From: Streptomyces minutiscleroticus
GTDB taxonomy: Bacteria > Actinomycetota > Actinomycetes > Streptomycetales > Streptomycetaceae
Assembly: GCF_014650875.1 (NCBI RefSeq)
Contig: NZ_BMVU01000006.1
Coordinates: forward strand, 1-64,000
DNA length: 64,000 nucleotides
Reading direction: 5' to 3'
Of this stretch, positions 16,257-25,682 are shown one piece after another (position 1 is the stretch's first letter; each line of letters begins with the position of its first letter). A program made the position numbers and the translations under genes. Under the pieces are notes generated by a model. That model saw nothing but the letters and a program-made list of their open reading frames with translations. It was not told the DNA's origin and ran no database searches.

Positions 16257-17060
16257 ATGGATCACTCGACTGATGAATTGAAAGCCAGGCTCCAGACCGA
16301 TCGCCCGCACTCCGCCCGTGTCTGGAACTACCTGCTGGGCGGCAAGGACAACTACACCGTCGACAGCGAGGTCGGCGACGTCATCCTCTCCACGTTCCCG
16401 GAGTTCGCGTCCGTCGCGCGGCTGCAGCGGCGTTTCCTGGCGCGGGCCGTCGACTTCCTGGTGCGTGAGGCCGGCATCCGTCAGTTCCTCGACGTCGGCA
16501 CCGGGCTCCCCACCGCGGACAACACGCACGAGCTGGCCCAGCGCATCGCGCCGGAGAGCAGAGTCGTCTACGTCGACAACGATCCTCTGGTCCTGACCCA
16601 CGCACAGGCACTCCTGACCAGCAGCGACGAGGGAGCGTGCGCCTACGTCGACGCCGACGTGCGCGACCCCGCGCGGATCCTGGCCGAAGCCGCCAAGACG
16701 TTGGACCTCGACCGGCCGGTCGCTCTGACCATGCTGGGAATCATGGGGCAGATCACCGACGAGGACCGTCCCGCGGACCTGGTGGCCGCTCTGCTGTCGG
16801 GCCTGCCTTCGGGCAGCTATCTGGCCCTGAGCGACGGCACGGACACCAACGACGCGCTCAACAGGGCGGTCGCGGCGTACAACCAGCAGTCGGTGCACAC
16901 TTATCACCTGCGGTCCCCGCAGGTGATCGGCTCCTTCTTCGCCGGACTGGACCTCGTACCGCCCGGAGTGGTGTCCAGCACCGCCTGGCGGCCTGATCCG
17001 AGCCGGCCCCAGGAGGCCACGGCCGAGGTCGCGTTCTGCGGCGTCGCACGCAAACCCTGA
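16257..17060 (+). CDS. SAM-dependent methyltransferase (Methyltransf_19/DUF574 type)
   Basis: A 267-aa protein of the Streptomyces-expanded family that begins with PHSARVWNYLLGGKDNY. The SAM-binding loop is FLDVGTGLPT (about residues 77-86) and the acidic end of strand 2 is VVYVDNDP. ATG 16257 is preceded by GAGG at a suitable distance; ATG 16251 is too close. Substrates of this family are unknown. The gene stands alone between a TetR gene and a terminator. Confidence 0.9.
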   Translation: MDHSTDELKARLQTDRPHSARVWNYLLGGKDNYTVDSEVGDVILSTFPEFASVARLQRRFLARAVDFLVREAGIRQFLDVGTGLPTADNTHELAQRIAPESRVVYVDNDPLVLTHAQALLTSSDEGACAYVDADVRDPARILAEAAKTLDLDRPVALTMLGIMGQITDEDRPADLVAALLSGLPSGSYLALSDGTDTNDALNRAVAAYNQQSVHTYHLRSPQVIGSFFAGLDLVPPGVVSSTAWRPDPSRPQEATAEVAFCGVARKP

Positions 17061-17082
17061 AAGGTCGTTCTCTCCGGCATTC

Positions 17083-17113
17083 CGTCGCGGGATCGGCCTC
17101 TGATCCCGCGACG
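17083..17113 (+). terminator. Terminator after methyltransferase
   Basis: CGTCGCGGGATC (17083-17094) pairs perfectly with 17102-17113 around a 7-base loop, 22 bases after the stop. Confidence 0.8.
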
Positions 17114-17216
17114 CCGGAGCACGCCGGTCGATCGCGACCTCGCCGGCGGGACGGCAGGCCGGTGGGCGGCCCGCGCGGGGTCCGGCAGCAGGTCTTCGGG
17201 AATCCGGAGTCCCGTG

Positions 17217-17735
17217 TCAGTGCTTCAGGATGATTTTGAAGGAGATGATCAGCAGCCCCAGCACCAGGTTGACCGAGGCAGTGGCCACCACGAGACGCGG
17301 GGAAGCGCCCGAACGGTGTGCCGCGGCGACGGACCAGCCCACTTGTCCGGCCACGGCTGTCGAGAGCGACAGCCATACGGCTCCGGACACGCCCAGCCCG
17401 AGGACCGGGCTGACGGCCACCGCGACCGCGGGCGGCACGGCGGCCTCCACGATCGGCCACTCCTCGCGGCACACGTGCAGCACGGCGCGGCGGTCCGGGG
17501 TCCACTGCGCCAGACGTGCCCCGAACAACTGGGCGTGCACATGCGCGATCCAGAACACCACGCCGGTGAGCAGCAACAGCAGCACCAGTTCAAGACGCGG
17601 GAAGGAGCCCAGGGTGCCGGCGCCGATCACCACCGAGGCGGCGAGCACGGAGCCGTACACGCCGCCCGTGTAGTCGGCACGGGATCGCCGCCCGGCTCCC
17701 TCGGCCCGAGCGTCGGAGTGGTCGGTCCCGGACAC
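17217..17735 (-). CDS. Hypothetical integral membrane protein
   Basis: A 172-aa protein starting at GTG 17735 with GGGAGG 5 bases upstream. After a charged cytoplasmic start (SGTDHSDARAEGAGRRSRAD) it has about five hydrophobic helices (GVYGSVLAASVVIGAGTLG; VLLLLLTGVVFWIAHVHAQL; and three in the C-terminal half). No catalytic motif is visible. I know of no assigned function. Confidence 0.7.
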   Translation of the reverse strand: MSGTDHSDARAEGAGRRSRADYTGGVYGSVLAASVVIGAGTLGSFPRLELVLLLLLTGVVFWIAHVHAQLFGARLAQWTPDRRAVLHVCREEWPIVEAAVPPAVAVAVSPVLGLGVSGAVWLSLSTAVAGQVGWSVAAAHRSGASPRLVVATASVNLVLGLLIISFKIILKH

Positions 17736-18197
17736 GAGAGCCTCCCGGTGCGCAGCGCGTCGACCCGGCCGCTTCTGCCGGACACTCGGTGCCCGGCTGT
17801 CCCGGCCGGCCGGACCGGCCGGTGCGATCGCCGGGCCGGCAGCCCACCGGAGCCTGCGCCCTGCGCGAGCCCTCGGGCCTGTGCTTCGCCGGCCCGTACC
17901 CGCCCGTGTGCCTGACGTCCCGCACAGGCCCCGCATCGAGTACGTTCCCCGCTTCTCGGAAGAGTGGCAAGGCCCCGAGATGCCTGCGCCCTCGCGCCGG
18001 CCGTCCGCAGGTGCTTCCGGCCGTTGACGGGCCGGTCCTGGTGGGCGGCGATCCGCGCGGTGGAGGTGCGGGGACGGGCGTGTCCGATTCTTCCTACACA
18101 TCGAGGACCGGGAGAAATGGGTGCCGTGGTCGATTCCGGCCGCCGGGGAGTCGGGAGACCGTGGAGGTGGGAGCCGACCAGGCTCGGTGGTCCTCGC
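17736..18197. other. Intergenic, no gene seen
   Basis: This stretch is open in several frames on both strands only because it is GC-rich. No frame shows a ribosome binding site plus domain-like sequence. Confidence 0.5.
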
Positions 18198-18240
18198 AAG
18201 GAGGAGCCGCCATGAACCCCTGGAAGGAGGAGCCGCCATG
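18198..18240 (+). repeat. Duplicated ribosome binding site and start codon
   Basis: The 17-base unit AAGGAGGAGCCGCCATG occurs at 18198-18214 and again at 18224-18240, 26 bases apart. The first ATG (18212) opens an overlapping frame that runs to 18397; the second (18238) opens the membrane protein below. Confidence 0.85.
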
Positions 18241-18588
18241 CGTCTCGACGACCGGTTGCCGGAGCGCCCGAAGGAACAGAGCGGGCCCGGCGATCCGCGG
18301 TTCACCCGGGCGCCGGGTTCCCGCCGGCCCCACCGCCCCCGGAAGGACCGGCCAGGACCGGCCTGGCCGGTCCTGGCCGCGGCACTGGCGCTCCTGACCA
18401 CGGGCATCGCGCTGCCCAGCGGGCTGCTCACGGCGGCGGGCCTGGTCATGGCGGGAATCGCCGGGCACCTGTTCGATCCTCCCCTCGGCAAGCCCTCGGC
18501 CGACTCCGCCCGCACGGCCTCCAGGCGCCTGCCCGTGTGCACCCGGTCCGCCCGGAGCCCACGGAAGGGTCGGCGTTCCCGCGGTTGA
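18238..18588 (+). CDS. Small hypothetical membrane protein
   Basis: A 116-aa protein: a hydrophilic basic N-terminus (about 1-42), two adjacent hydrophobic helices (WPVLAAALALLTTGIALP and GLLTAAGLVMAGIAG, about 44-76), then a basic Ser/Arg tail. ATG 18238 has a near-perfect AAGGAGG. The layout recalls small DUF3040-type membrane proteins but the match is too weak to assign. Confidence 0.55.
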   Translation: MRLDDRLPERPKEQSGPGDPRFTRAPGSRRPHRPRKDRPGPAWPVLAAALALLTTGIALPSGLLTAAGLVMAGIAGHLFDPPLGKPSADSARTASRRLPVCTRSARSPRKGRRSRG

Positions 18589-18750
18589 GGGCTCCGCAGC
18601 CCTCGACCGCGCGGTGATCGCTCCCCGCCCTCCTCGTCGCCCCTCGCCCTCCCCGTCGCTTCTTCGTCCCGGTCGGTACCGGGCCTCGGGTCGGGAACGC
18701 TGGAACAGTGGGGCTCCACTGGAACAGTGGGCTCCACTCACCTGCGTTCG

Positions 18751-21012
18751 CTACCTGCGTTCGTGCAGTGCGACGGCGAGGGGCGTGGCGGTGAACATGG
18801 AGGAGTACGTGCCCACGGCGAGGCCGATGAGCAGGGCGAGGGCGAAGTCGGTGAGGGTGTCGCCGCCGAGGACGGCCAGTGCGGTGAGGATGAAGGCGGC
18901 GCCCATGCCGGTGTTGACGGTGCGGGGCAGGGTCTGCAGCAGCGCCCGGTTGGCGAGGGACGCGAAAGGTGCCTTGTGTGCCGTGCGGCTGCCGCCGGTC
19001 AGTTCCCTGATGCGGTCGAAGACGACGACGGAGTCGTTGACCGAGTAGCCGATGACGGTCAGGAGAGCGGCCAGGAAAACGCCGTCCACGGGTTTGCCGA
19101 GCCAGGCGAAGACACCGATGAGGATGATGACGTCGTGGGCCAGGGCGGCGACCGCGGAGGCCCCGAACAGCCAGCGGAAGCGGGCCGCGAGGTAGATCAG
19201 CTGGGCGCCGAGGGCGACGGCGAGGGCGATGAGGGCGCCCTGGCGCAGCTCCTTGCCGAGGCTGGGCCCGATGGCCTCGTCGCGGAGCTTGTCCGCGTGG
19301 CCGGCCAGGTCGGTGATGGTGGTCGTGACGCTCGCCGCCTGCGCGTTCGTCAGCTGCCCGGTGCGTACGGCGAGGTGGGTCTCCCCGGAGGTCTGCACGA
19401 CGGCCTCGGGGAAGCCGGCGTCGGTGAGGGCGGCGCGGACCCGGTCGGGGGCGACGGGGGCGGCGGTGTTGTACTCGACGAGGCGGCCGCCGGTGAATTC
19501 GACGCCGAAGTCCAGGCCGCGCAGGGCGATCCCGGAAGCGGCCAGGACGAGCACGGCGGCGGAGACGGCCAGCCACCTGCGGGGACGGCGCATCAGGTCG
19601 GGATTCCCGCGGGTGAGGCGGTCGCGGACGGTACCGGTGCGGGCGATGCCGGTCAGGTGCGGGCGGCGGCGCACCCGGGGACGCGTGGCCGCGTGGTCGG
19701 CGAGTACGCGGGTGACGACCAGGGCGCTGAACATGGAGGCGAGGACGCCGATGCCCAGGGTGACGCCGAAGCCGCGCACGGGTCCGGAGGCGAGGAGGAA
19801 CAGCAGGCCGGCTGCGATGAGAGTGGTGATGTTGGAGTCGGCGATCGCGCTGAAGGCGCCGCGGAAACCTGCGGTCAGCGCCGAGCGCGGGCTGGGCCGC
19901 AGGCGGGAGGCGTACTCTTCGCGGGCGCGTTCGAAGACGAGCACGTTGGCGTCGACCGCCATGCCGATGGCCAGGACGAATCCGGCGAGTCCGGGCAAGG
20001 TGAGGGTGGCGCCGAGGGCGGCCAGGGCGGCGTAGGAGATGAGCCCGTAGCAGACCAGCGCCACGGCGGCCAGGACGCCCATGAGCCGGTAGACGACGAT
20101 GATGAACAGCGCCGTCAGAGTGGTGCCGATGGCGGCGGCCCAGGCGCTCGCGGTGATGGCCTGCGCGCCCAGGGTGGCGCCGACGGTGCGCTGCTCGACG
20201 GTCTCGACCGGCACGGGCAGGGCTCCGCCGTTGACGAGCAGGGCCAGTTCCTTGGCCTCGGCGGCGCTGAAGGACCCGGTGACCTGTGTGGAGCCGCCGG
20301 TGATGCCCGTGCCGCAGTCGACCGACGGGTCGACCTCCGGAGAGGAAATGATCTTGTCGTCCAGGACGACGGCCACCCGGCGGGCCTCGTCCCGCACCGG
20401 ATGGCAGGCGGCCTCGCCGGTCAGACGTGCCCATGCGGCACGGCCGGGGCCCTCGAAGCCGACGGTGACGAGCCAGCCGGCGCCGCCGTGCTGGTCGAAC
20501 TCGGCACGGGCCTTGTCGACGTCCTTGCCGGTCAGCGCGGTTGGTCCGAGACGCAGGAGTTGCCCGGACTCGTCGGCGAGAACCTGCCGGTGGCCCTGAC
20601 CGGGCAGCGGTCCGGCCGTGTCGTCCTCGTCGGCGGCGGTCCCGAGGACCCCGTGGAAGGTGAGCCGGGCGGTGCGGCCCAGGACGTCGGCGGCCTCGGC
20701 CGGGTCCTGGACGCCGGGCAGTTCGACGACGATCCGGTCGCTGCCGGACCGGGCGATGGTGGGTTCGGCGACACCGAGGGCGTCGATCCGGCCACGCAGC
20801 ACCTCCACGGTGCGATCGGTGGCCTCGCTCTCGCTGACGGCGGTGGCGGTTCCGCTGTCGGCGTCGGTGTCGGTGGGACGGGTCTCCAGCACGATCCGGG
20901 TGCCACCGCGCAGATCGAGCCCGAGCTGGACAGGGACGGTGAGCGCGACGTACGAGGACAGGGCGACGGCGACGAGGGCGAGCAGCCCTCGGATGCGCAG
21001 GGCGCGGGTCAA
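18751..21012 (-). CDS. secDF: Protein translocase SecD-SecF fusion
   Basis: A 753-aa fused SecDF, the proton-driven membrane component that helps pull proteins across via SecYEG. The SecD half starts with one membrane helix and the D1 motif VQLGLDLRGGTRIVLE (residues 28-43), then the P1 domain and helices with GFVLAIGMAVDANVLVFERAREE. The SecF half has GLDFGVEFTGGRLVEYNT and VIGYSVNDSVVVFDRIRE. Domain order is complete. The start is TTG 21012 with GGAGG upstream. Streptomyces normally also have separate core secD and secF genes, so this is probably an accessory copy. Confidence 0.95.
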   Translation of the reverse strand: MTRALRIRGLLALVAVALSSYVALTVPVQLGLDLRGGTRIVLETRPTDTDADSGTATAVSESEATDRTVEVLRGRIDALGVAEPTIARSGSDRIVVELPGVQDPAEAADVLGRTARLTFHGVLGTAADEDDTAGPLPGQGHRQVLADESGQLLRLGPTALTGKDVDKARAEFDQHGGAGWLVTVGFEGPGRAAWARLTGEAACHPVRDEARRVAVVLDDKIISSPEVDPSVDCGTGITGGSTQVTGSFSAAEAKELALLVNGGALPVPVETVEQRTVGATLGAQAITASAWAAAIGTTLTALFIIVVYRLMGVLAAVALVCYGLISYAALAALGATLTLPGLAGFVLAIGMAVDANVLVFERAREEYASRLRPSPRSALTAGFRGAFSAIADSNITTLIAAGLLFLLASGPVRGFGVTLGIGVLASMFSALVVTRVLADHAATRPRVRRRPHLTGIARTGTVRDRLTRGNPDLMRRPRRWLAVSAAVLVLAASGIALRGLDFGVEFTGGRLVEYNTAAPVAPDRVRAALTDAGFPEAVVQTSGETHLAVRTGQLTNAQAASVTTTITDLAGHADKLRDEAIGPSLGKELRQGALIALAVALGAQLIYLAARFRWLFGASAVAALAHDVIILIGVFAWLGKPVDGVFLAALLTVIGYSVNDSVVVFDRIRELTGGSRTAHKAPFASLANRALLQTLPRTVNTGMGAAFILTALAVLGGDTLTDFALALLIGLAVGTYSSMFTATPLAVALHERR

Positions 21013-21057
21013 AGGGGGCCTCCGGCAGGCACGCCGCGGCCAGGGCGACGGCCGCGG

Positions 21058-21489
21058 TCAAGGAGAAGGGGAAGGGTCTTCGGTGCCTGGGGGTGCGGGC
21101 GGGGCCCGCCGCTGCCGGCAGTTCACAGGGTGCGTGCGTGGTGGCGGGCACGCCGCCGGCCGTGCCGTGGGCGCGGACCGGAACAGATCACCGGTCGCAC
21201 GGCACGGGGGCGGGGCCGTCGCCGGCGGAGAGGAACGCTCGCTGGGGGCGTCGCGCCGGCTCCGCACCACGACGCTGCGGCCTGCGGGACGTCCGTCGTC
21301 CGCGTGAGGACTGCTCCCGGCCTGCACGGCCTCGCACATCGACGCCCCGCCGTCGACCCGGCCGGGCGGCACGGCGGTGGTGTGCGTGAGCGGGCCGAGC
21401 AGTGCGGTGAGGACGGTGAACAGGACAGCGACCACCGCTGTCGGCTCGAGACCCGCGGCGCGGGGAACGGTGTGCCGTGAGCGTGCCAC
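21058..21489 (-). CDS. Hypothetical membrane-anchored protein upstream of secDF
   Basis: A 143-aa frame starting at GTG 21489 (AGGGGGA upstream) with one N-terminal hydrophobic segment (PTAVVAVLFTVLTALLGPL, about residues 16-34), then a long Pro/Arg/Ser-rich extracytoplasmic region without recognisable domains. It ends 45 bases before secDF in the same direction and may be co-transcribed with it. Reality of the gene is moderately supported. Confidence 0.5.
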   Translation of the reverse strand: MARSRHTVPRAAGLEPTAVVAVLFTVLTALLGPLTHTTAVPPGRVDGGASMCEAVQAGSSPHADDGRPAGRSVVVRSRRDAPSERSSPPATAPPPCRATGDLFRSAPTARPAACPPPRTHPVNCRQRRAPPAPPGTEDPSPSP

Positions 21490-21959
21490 GCACCGTCCCC
21501 CTTTGCCTTCCTCTGTCTTCTTCGTGTCGGTGGTGGCTGTTGTCCCTCCTGCCGGTCACCGCGCGTCCCGGGCATGAGCGGCGGCCGTCGCGTTCGGCCG
21601 TCCGGTGCCCCAGCCTGCCCGTCCCGGTCCTTTCCGTCGATGGGAGCCGGCACCCATTTCCGCACGTCCGGCTGCCCATACCGTCGCGGTCCCAGGGGGA
21701 CGCGGGGACGAGGGGGCGAGCGGCTACGGACAGGCCGGTTGGCGTAGGTTCCGGCGACCCGACGCCGTGTCGGATCGTGTTCGCCCCGTCGACGGCCTCG
21801 CACGGACGCAGGTGCGTCCTTCGTGGTACGTTCGGCGCCGCCGTGCACCACTGCGATCCGAGGAGGTGAGACCGATCAACGCTGTGACAGGTCGGGACTC
21901 CCTCCTCCGCATGGCCCGGGGAGTGCCCGCTGAAGGCATCCCGAAAGGCTTGAAACGCT
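21490..21959. other. Intergenic, no gene seen
   Basis: A 470-bp divergent region between the secDF side and the hydrolase at 21960. A GAGGAGGTGAG ribosome-binding-like sequence at about 21859-21869 is followed by ATC rather than ATG, so any short frame there is doubtful. Confidence 0.4.
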
Positions 21960-22691
21960 GTGCGCTTCAACTCCGAGACGTCGTCCGACGGCGTCCGTGA
22001 ACAGCTCTTCGCACTCGACGAGATCCCCGGTGCGCTGTGGACGCCGGTGGGCGTCACCGGTACCCGCCCCCTCATCCTGATGGGACACGGCGGCGGCCAG
22101 CACAAGAAGGCCCCCGGTGTCGCGGTCCGTGCGCGCCGCTTCGTGGCCGAGTGCGGTTTCGCGGTGGTGGCGGTGGACGTGCCCGGCCACGGCGACCGGC
22201 CGAAGGACGAGGAGTACGACCGGATCGCGACCGAGAACCGGGCTCGCGTCGAGGCCGGGGAGGAACCGGCTCCGCTGATCGCGGACTTCCAGGCGCTCGT
22301 GGCCCGTCGAACCGTCCCGGAGTGGCGGGCGGTCCTGGACGCCGTCCAGCGACTCGAGCACGTCGGCGCCGGCCCGGTGGGCTACTGGGGCGTGTCGTTG
22401 GGCTGCGGCCTCGGTGTTCCGTTCGTCGCCGCGGAACCCCGGGTCCGCGCGGCGGTACTGGGCCTGGGCGGGGTACTGGCATCGGCCGAGGCCGCCGCGC
22501 GGATCACCGTCCCGGTGGAGTTCCTGCTCCAGTGGGACGACGAGCGGGTGCCGCGGGCCCAGGGGCTGGCACTGTTCGACCTCTTGGCGTCGACGGAGAA
22601 GACCCTGCACGCCAATCCCGGCAAGCACGCGGAGATCCCGTCCTTCGAACTGGACAGCACGCTGCGGTTCTTCGCCCGGCACCTCGGCTGA
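21960..22691 (+). CDS. Cytoplasmic alpha/beta hydrolase (dienelactone hydrolase-like)
   Basis: A 243-aa hydrolase without signal peptide. Features are the oxyanion-side LILMGHGGGQHK (about residues 38-49), VVAVDVPGHGDR, nucleophile elbow GYWGVSLGCG (Ser of GVSLG), acidic FLLQWDDERVP and a histidine in NPGKHAEIP, which would complete a Ser-Asp-His triad. The start is GTG 21960. It is the only one of the window's hydrolases here without a 21-bp dyad upstream. Confidence 0.85.
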   Translation: MRFNSETSSDGVREQLFALDEIPGALWTPVGVTGTRPLILMGHGGGQHKKAPGVAVRARRFVAECGFAVVAVDVPGHGDRPKDEEYDRIATENRARVEAGEEPAPLIADFQALVARRTVPEWRAVLDAVQRLEHVGAGPVGYWGVSLGCGLGVPFVAAEPRVRAAVLGLGGVLASAEAAARITVPVEFLLQWDDERVPRAQGLALFDLLASTEKTLHANPGKHAEIPSFELDSTLRFFARHLG

Positions 22692-22852
22692 CACCGCCGC
22701 CCGCGCGCCGCGACGCGCCGGCCGGGACCCGTTCCCGGCCGGCGCGCTCGACGCACACGGCCGACGCGACCGGCAGGGGCCGGGTCCACGCCCTGACCGC
22801 GGGGGCTGGAGGACAAGCCGGAGGCGCGGGTCCGGCATCCCGGAGCGACGGT

Positions 22853-22902
22853 GCTCGAACCCGACGGAAGCGTCGCCGCTCGAACCCGACGGAAGCGTCG
22901 CC
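22853..22902. repeat. 25-bp tandem duplication
   Basis: Two perfect 25-base copies (22853-22877 and 22878-22902) lie in the noncoding 22692-23374 stretch, which otherwise shows only the promoter and dyad near 23267-23317. Confidence 0.9.
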
Positions 22903-23266
22903 GCTCCGCTGGAACGAGCAGCGCACCACACACGCGGCACGGAGACACCGTGACCGACGTGACCGCCGTGGCTCCTGTGCCTTCCGTGGCCGCCGTGACG
23001 GCGCGCCCGCGGGCCGTCGGCCCCGGTCCGCTGCGGGCCGACCGCGCCCGCACCGGGCAGCGACAGACACGCCACCCCTCACACCCGCGTACGACGCGCG
23101 GCTCCACCCGTCCACGGCCCGGACGGAGCCGCGCACACCTCTTTCTCGTCACGCGTGCTCGTGTCCTTCCCGTACAACGGCACGTATGTGGCACGCGTGT
23201 GGCCGATTTCCTGGTTCAGTACGGCAAGTTCCTGGTTCGGCACGGGCGGACATGGCTGACACCTGC

Positions 23267-23295
23267 TTGACAGCCGATACTCCATCGACCAATCT
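23267..23295 (+). promoter_or_regulatory. Promoter of exported hydrolase 23375
   Basis: TTGACA (23267-23272), 17 bases, then CAATCT (23290-23295). The 21-bp dyad starts two bases beyond the -10. Confidence 0.6.
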
Positions 23296-23296
23296 C

Positions 23297-23317
23297 GTCA
23301 CTGCTCTAAGTGGTTAC
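23297..23317. promoter_or_regulatory. 21-bp dyad, site A
   Basis: GTCACT-N9-GGTTAC, spacer GCTCTAAGT. It matches the shared consensus GTNACY-N9-GGTNAC and lies right after the -10 of the hydrolase promoter, a position suited to repression. Confidence 0.65.
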
Positions 23318-23374
23318 GCATCGCGATTGCCCGCAGGTCCGTCGGGGCACCGAGGGAAGAGGGAGACGACCGGG

Positions 23375-24421
23375 ATGATCAGCAGGCGAACACTCGGCCA
23401 CGTGATGGCGGCGGCGGCCTCGGGAGCGCTTCCCCTCGCGGCAGCGCCGGCCTCGGCGACCGCCGGAAGGCCCGCCGCCCCGGTGGCGCACCGGGGAGCG
23501 GGGAAGCCGCCGGCAGGGGACCTCGGGCGCGTCCGACACGTCCGCACGGACACCCTGGACATCGCGTACCACGACGTCGGGCCGGCCGACGGCGCTCCGG
23601 TGATCCTGTTGCACGGCTGGCCCTTCGACCCCGTGGGTTCCTACGCGGAAGTGGTCCCCGAGCTGACCCGGCGCGGACACCGGTGCTACGTCCCCTATCT
23701 GCGCGGCCACGGCCGGACGCGGTTCCTGCGCGCAGACACGCTCCGGTCCGGGCAGCAGGGCGCGCTGGGGACGGATCTGAGGGACTTCATGGACGCGCTG
23801 GGTGTCGGCAAGGCCCTGTTCGCCGGTTACGACTGGGGCGGGAGGGCGGCCGACGTCGCCGCCGCGCTGTGGCCGCAGCGCTGCCTCGGACTCGTCTCCG
23901 TGAACAACTACCTGATCCAGGACATCGCGGCGGCCCAGCAGCCCCTGGCGCCCGCCCAGGAGAACGGGTACTGGTACTTCTTCTACTTCCTCACCGAGCG
24001 CGGCCGACTGGGCCTGGAGCGGAACCGGAAGGAACTCGCCCGGGTGGTCTGGCACCGCAACTCTCCGGAGTGGCAGTTCAGCGAGGCCGAACTCGACCGG
24101 GCGGCGACGCTGTGGACGAATCCGGACTACGTCGATGTAGTGATCCACAGCTACCGCCACCGCCTCGGTGCCGTACCGGGCGACCCGCGTTACGACGAGG
24201 TCGAGCGGCTGCTGGCGGAGCAACCGCCGATCACGGTCCCCACCGTCACGCTCGACGGCCGGGCCGACGGCGTCACTCCGGCGACCGACGGAACGTCCTC
24301 CGCCTCGCACTTCACCGGCCCTCGCGTGCACCATGTGGTGCCGGGCGCCGGGCACAACGTCCCCCAGGAGAAACCGCGGGCTTTCGCATCGGCGGTCCTG
24401 GAGGCCGCCGCCCTGCGGTGA
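23375..24421 (+). CDS. Tat-exported epoxide hydrolase-like alpha/beta hydrolase
   Basis: A 348-aa hydrolase. A twin-arginine signal (ISRRTLGHVMAAAASGALPL, cleavage near ASA at residue 28) precedes the mature enzyme. Motifs are HGWPF (oxyanion, after VILL), GYDWGG with Asp as nucleophile as in epoxide hydrolases and dehalogenases, and GAGHNVPQE with the catalytic His. Substrate unknown. It is a close paralogue of 27761 in order and motifs, and its promoter carries the shared 21-bp dyad. Confidence 0.88.
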   Translation: MISRRTLGHVMAAAASGALPLAAAPASATAGRPAAPVAHRGAGKPPAGDLGRVRHVRTDTLDIAYHDVGPADGAPVILLHGWPFDPVGSYAEVVPELTRRGHRCYVPYLRGHGRTRFLRADTLRSGQQGALGTDLRDFMDALGVGKALFAGYDWGGRAADVAAALWPQRCLGLVSVNNYLIQDIAAAQQPLAPAQENGYWYFFYFLTERGRLGLERNRKELARVVWHRNSPEWQFSEAELDRAATLWTNPDYVDVVIHSYRHRLGAVPGDPRYDEVERLLAEQPPITVPTVTLDGRADGVTPATDGTSSASHFTGPRVHHVVPGAGHNVPQEKPRAFASAVLEAAALR

Positions 24422-24436
24422 CAAGGCCGAGCGGAC

Positions 24437-24496
24437 GGCCGCGAGGCGGGGCCGGGCCGCGCCCGTGCGGGGCGACGGCGCCGGTGCCTCGCGGCC
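24437..24496. terminator. Bidirectional terminator between hydrolase and msrA
   Basis: GGCCGCGAGGC (24437-24447) and GCCTCGCGGCC (24486-24496) are perfect arms enclosing a GC-rich 38-base loop, between convergent genes. Confidence 0.65.
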
Positions 24497-24505
24497 GGTC
24501 GGGTG

Positions 24506-25018
24506 TCAGACCTCCGAGCGCTTCGGCAGCCGCCAGCCGGGGCGCGGGAAGTGACAGGTGTAGCCGTTGGGGTAGCGCTGAAGGTAGTCCTGGTGCTCGG
24601 GCTCCGCCTCCCAGAACGGACCGGCCGGCGTGACCTCGGTGACCACCGGCCCGGGCCACAGCCCCGACGCCTCGACGTCGGCGATGGTGTCCTCGGCCAC
24701 GCGCCGCTGCTCGTCGTCCAGGTAGAAGATGGCGGAGCGGTAGCTGTCGCCCACGTCGTTGCCCTGCCGGTCCTTCGTGGTCGGGTCGTGGATCTGGAAG
24801 AAGAACTCCAGGACGGAGCGGTAGTCGGTCACGGACGCGTCGAAGACGATCTCGATCGACTCGGCGTGCCCCTCATGGTGGCGGTACGTCGGGTTCTCGA
24901 CGTCGCCGCCGCTGTAACCGACCCGCGTCGTCAGGACACCCGGCTGCTTCCGGATCAGCTCCTGCATGCCCCAGAAACAGCCGCCCGCCAGTACGGCCCT
25001 CTCCTCTTTACCGGCCAT
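24506..25018 (-). CDS. msrA: Peptide methionine (S)-S-oxide reductase MsrA
   Basis: A 170-aa MsrA that reduces methionine-S-sulfoxide in oxidised proteins. The catalytic motif [10 protein letters not shown] (Cys14) is intact, followed by [26 protein letters not shown] and [17 protein letters not shown]. The length is normal for the stand-alone enzyme. A 21-bp dyad centred about 75 bases upstream contains TTGACT in the orientation of this gene, suggesting joint regulation with the hydrolases. Confidence 0.97.
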   Translation of the reverse strand: MAGKEERAVLAGGCFWGMQELIRKQPGVLTTRVGYSGGDVENPTYRHHEGHAESIEIVFDASVTDYRSVLEFFFQIHDPTTKDRQGNDVGDSYRSAIFYLDDEQRRVAEDTIADVEASGLWPGPVVTEVTPAGPFWEAEPEHQDYLQRYPNGYTCHFPRPGWRLPKRSEV

Positions 25019-25084
25019 CGCGTCCTCATCCCCTTCTCTCGTCGCATCGCTCGCCCAACGGTCTCACACCGCCCGACCACGACA

Positions 25085-25105
25085 GTCACCAGTCAATCCG
25101 GTGAT
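25085..25105. promoter_or_regulatory. 21-bp dyad, site B (msrA)
   Basis: GTCACC-N9-GGTGAT, spacer AGTCAATCC. Read toward msrA the spacer supplies a -35-like TTGACT. Confidence 0.6.
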
Positions 25106-25682
25106 GTTAACGGGGAGGACGCGTCGGATGTTCCCGCGGCTCCGCCGACGCGTCCGGGGGTCAGCGGTCCGCCCCGCGCGTGTCCCCGAGAACGGCCCTC
25201 GCGCGCAGACCGTGGACACCGACGTCGGCTCCGCCCTCAGGACGACGGAACACCCAGCTCAAAGGGTGACGCTCCGGGGCCGCGGACGGGAGCCACGGCC
25301 GCACCGGACCGATCACCTCACTCCTTGCTCAGCACGGCAGCCATGGTGTGTGCGCCGACATGACGAGGCAGTGTCACTTCTCCGGCGGACCCTGATGTGT
25401 GCCTCCGGACGTGTGTCCGCCCCCCACCCGCGACGGCGTACCTCACGGGTCCCGTCGCCGGACGCGGTCCGCGAAGAGACCCGACCGCGGCGGCCGTACG
25501 GGCGTGGACGGTACGAGCGGGAGCCGACCTGCGGAACGGCCGCGGTGACGGCGGGCGGTGCCTTGGTGCGCGCCCCGACCAAGGGTCGAGGGCGACGCCG
25601 TGCGCGCGGGCGGCGCCGCGACCGCCGCCTCCCCAGGCGGTACGGCGACAGCCGCCTCTCCCGGACAGTGGTGCGCGATCGG
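25106..25682. other. Intergenic, no gene seen
   Basis: About 580 bp with several overlapping open frames on both strands that are Arg/Pro-rich and lack domain-like sequence. I do not support a gene here. Confidence 0.5.

Noticed and set aside
18446..21151. Minus-strand open frame of 901 codons overlapping secDF
   Set aside because: It is an Arg/His-rich alternative frame of secDF; secDF itself has all family motifs.
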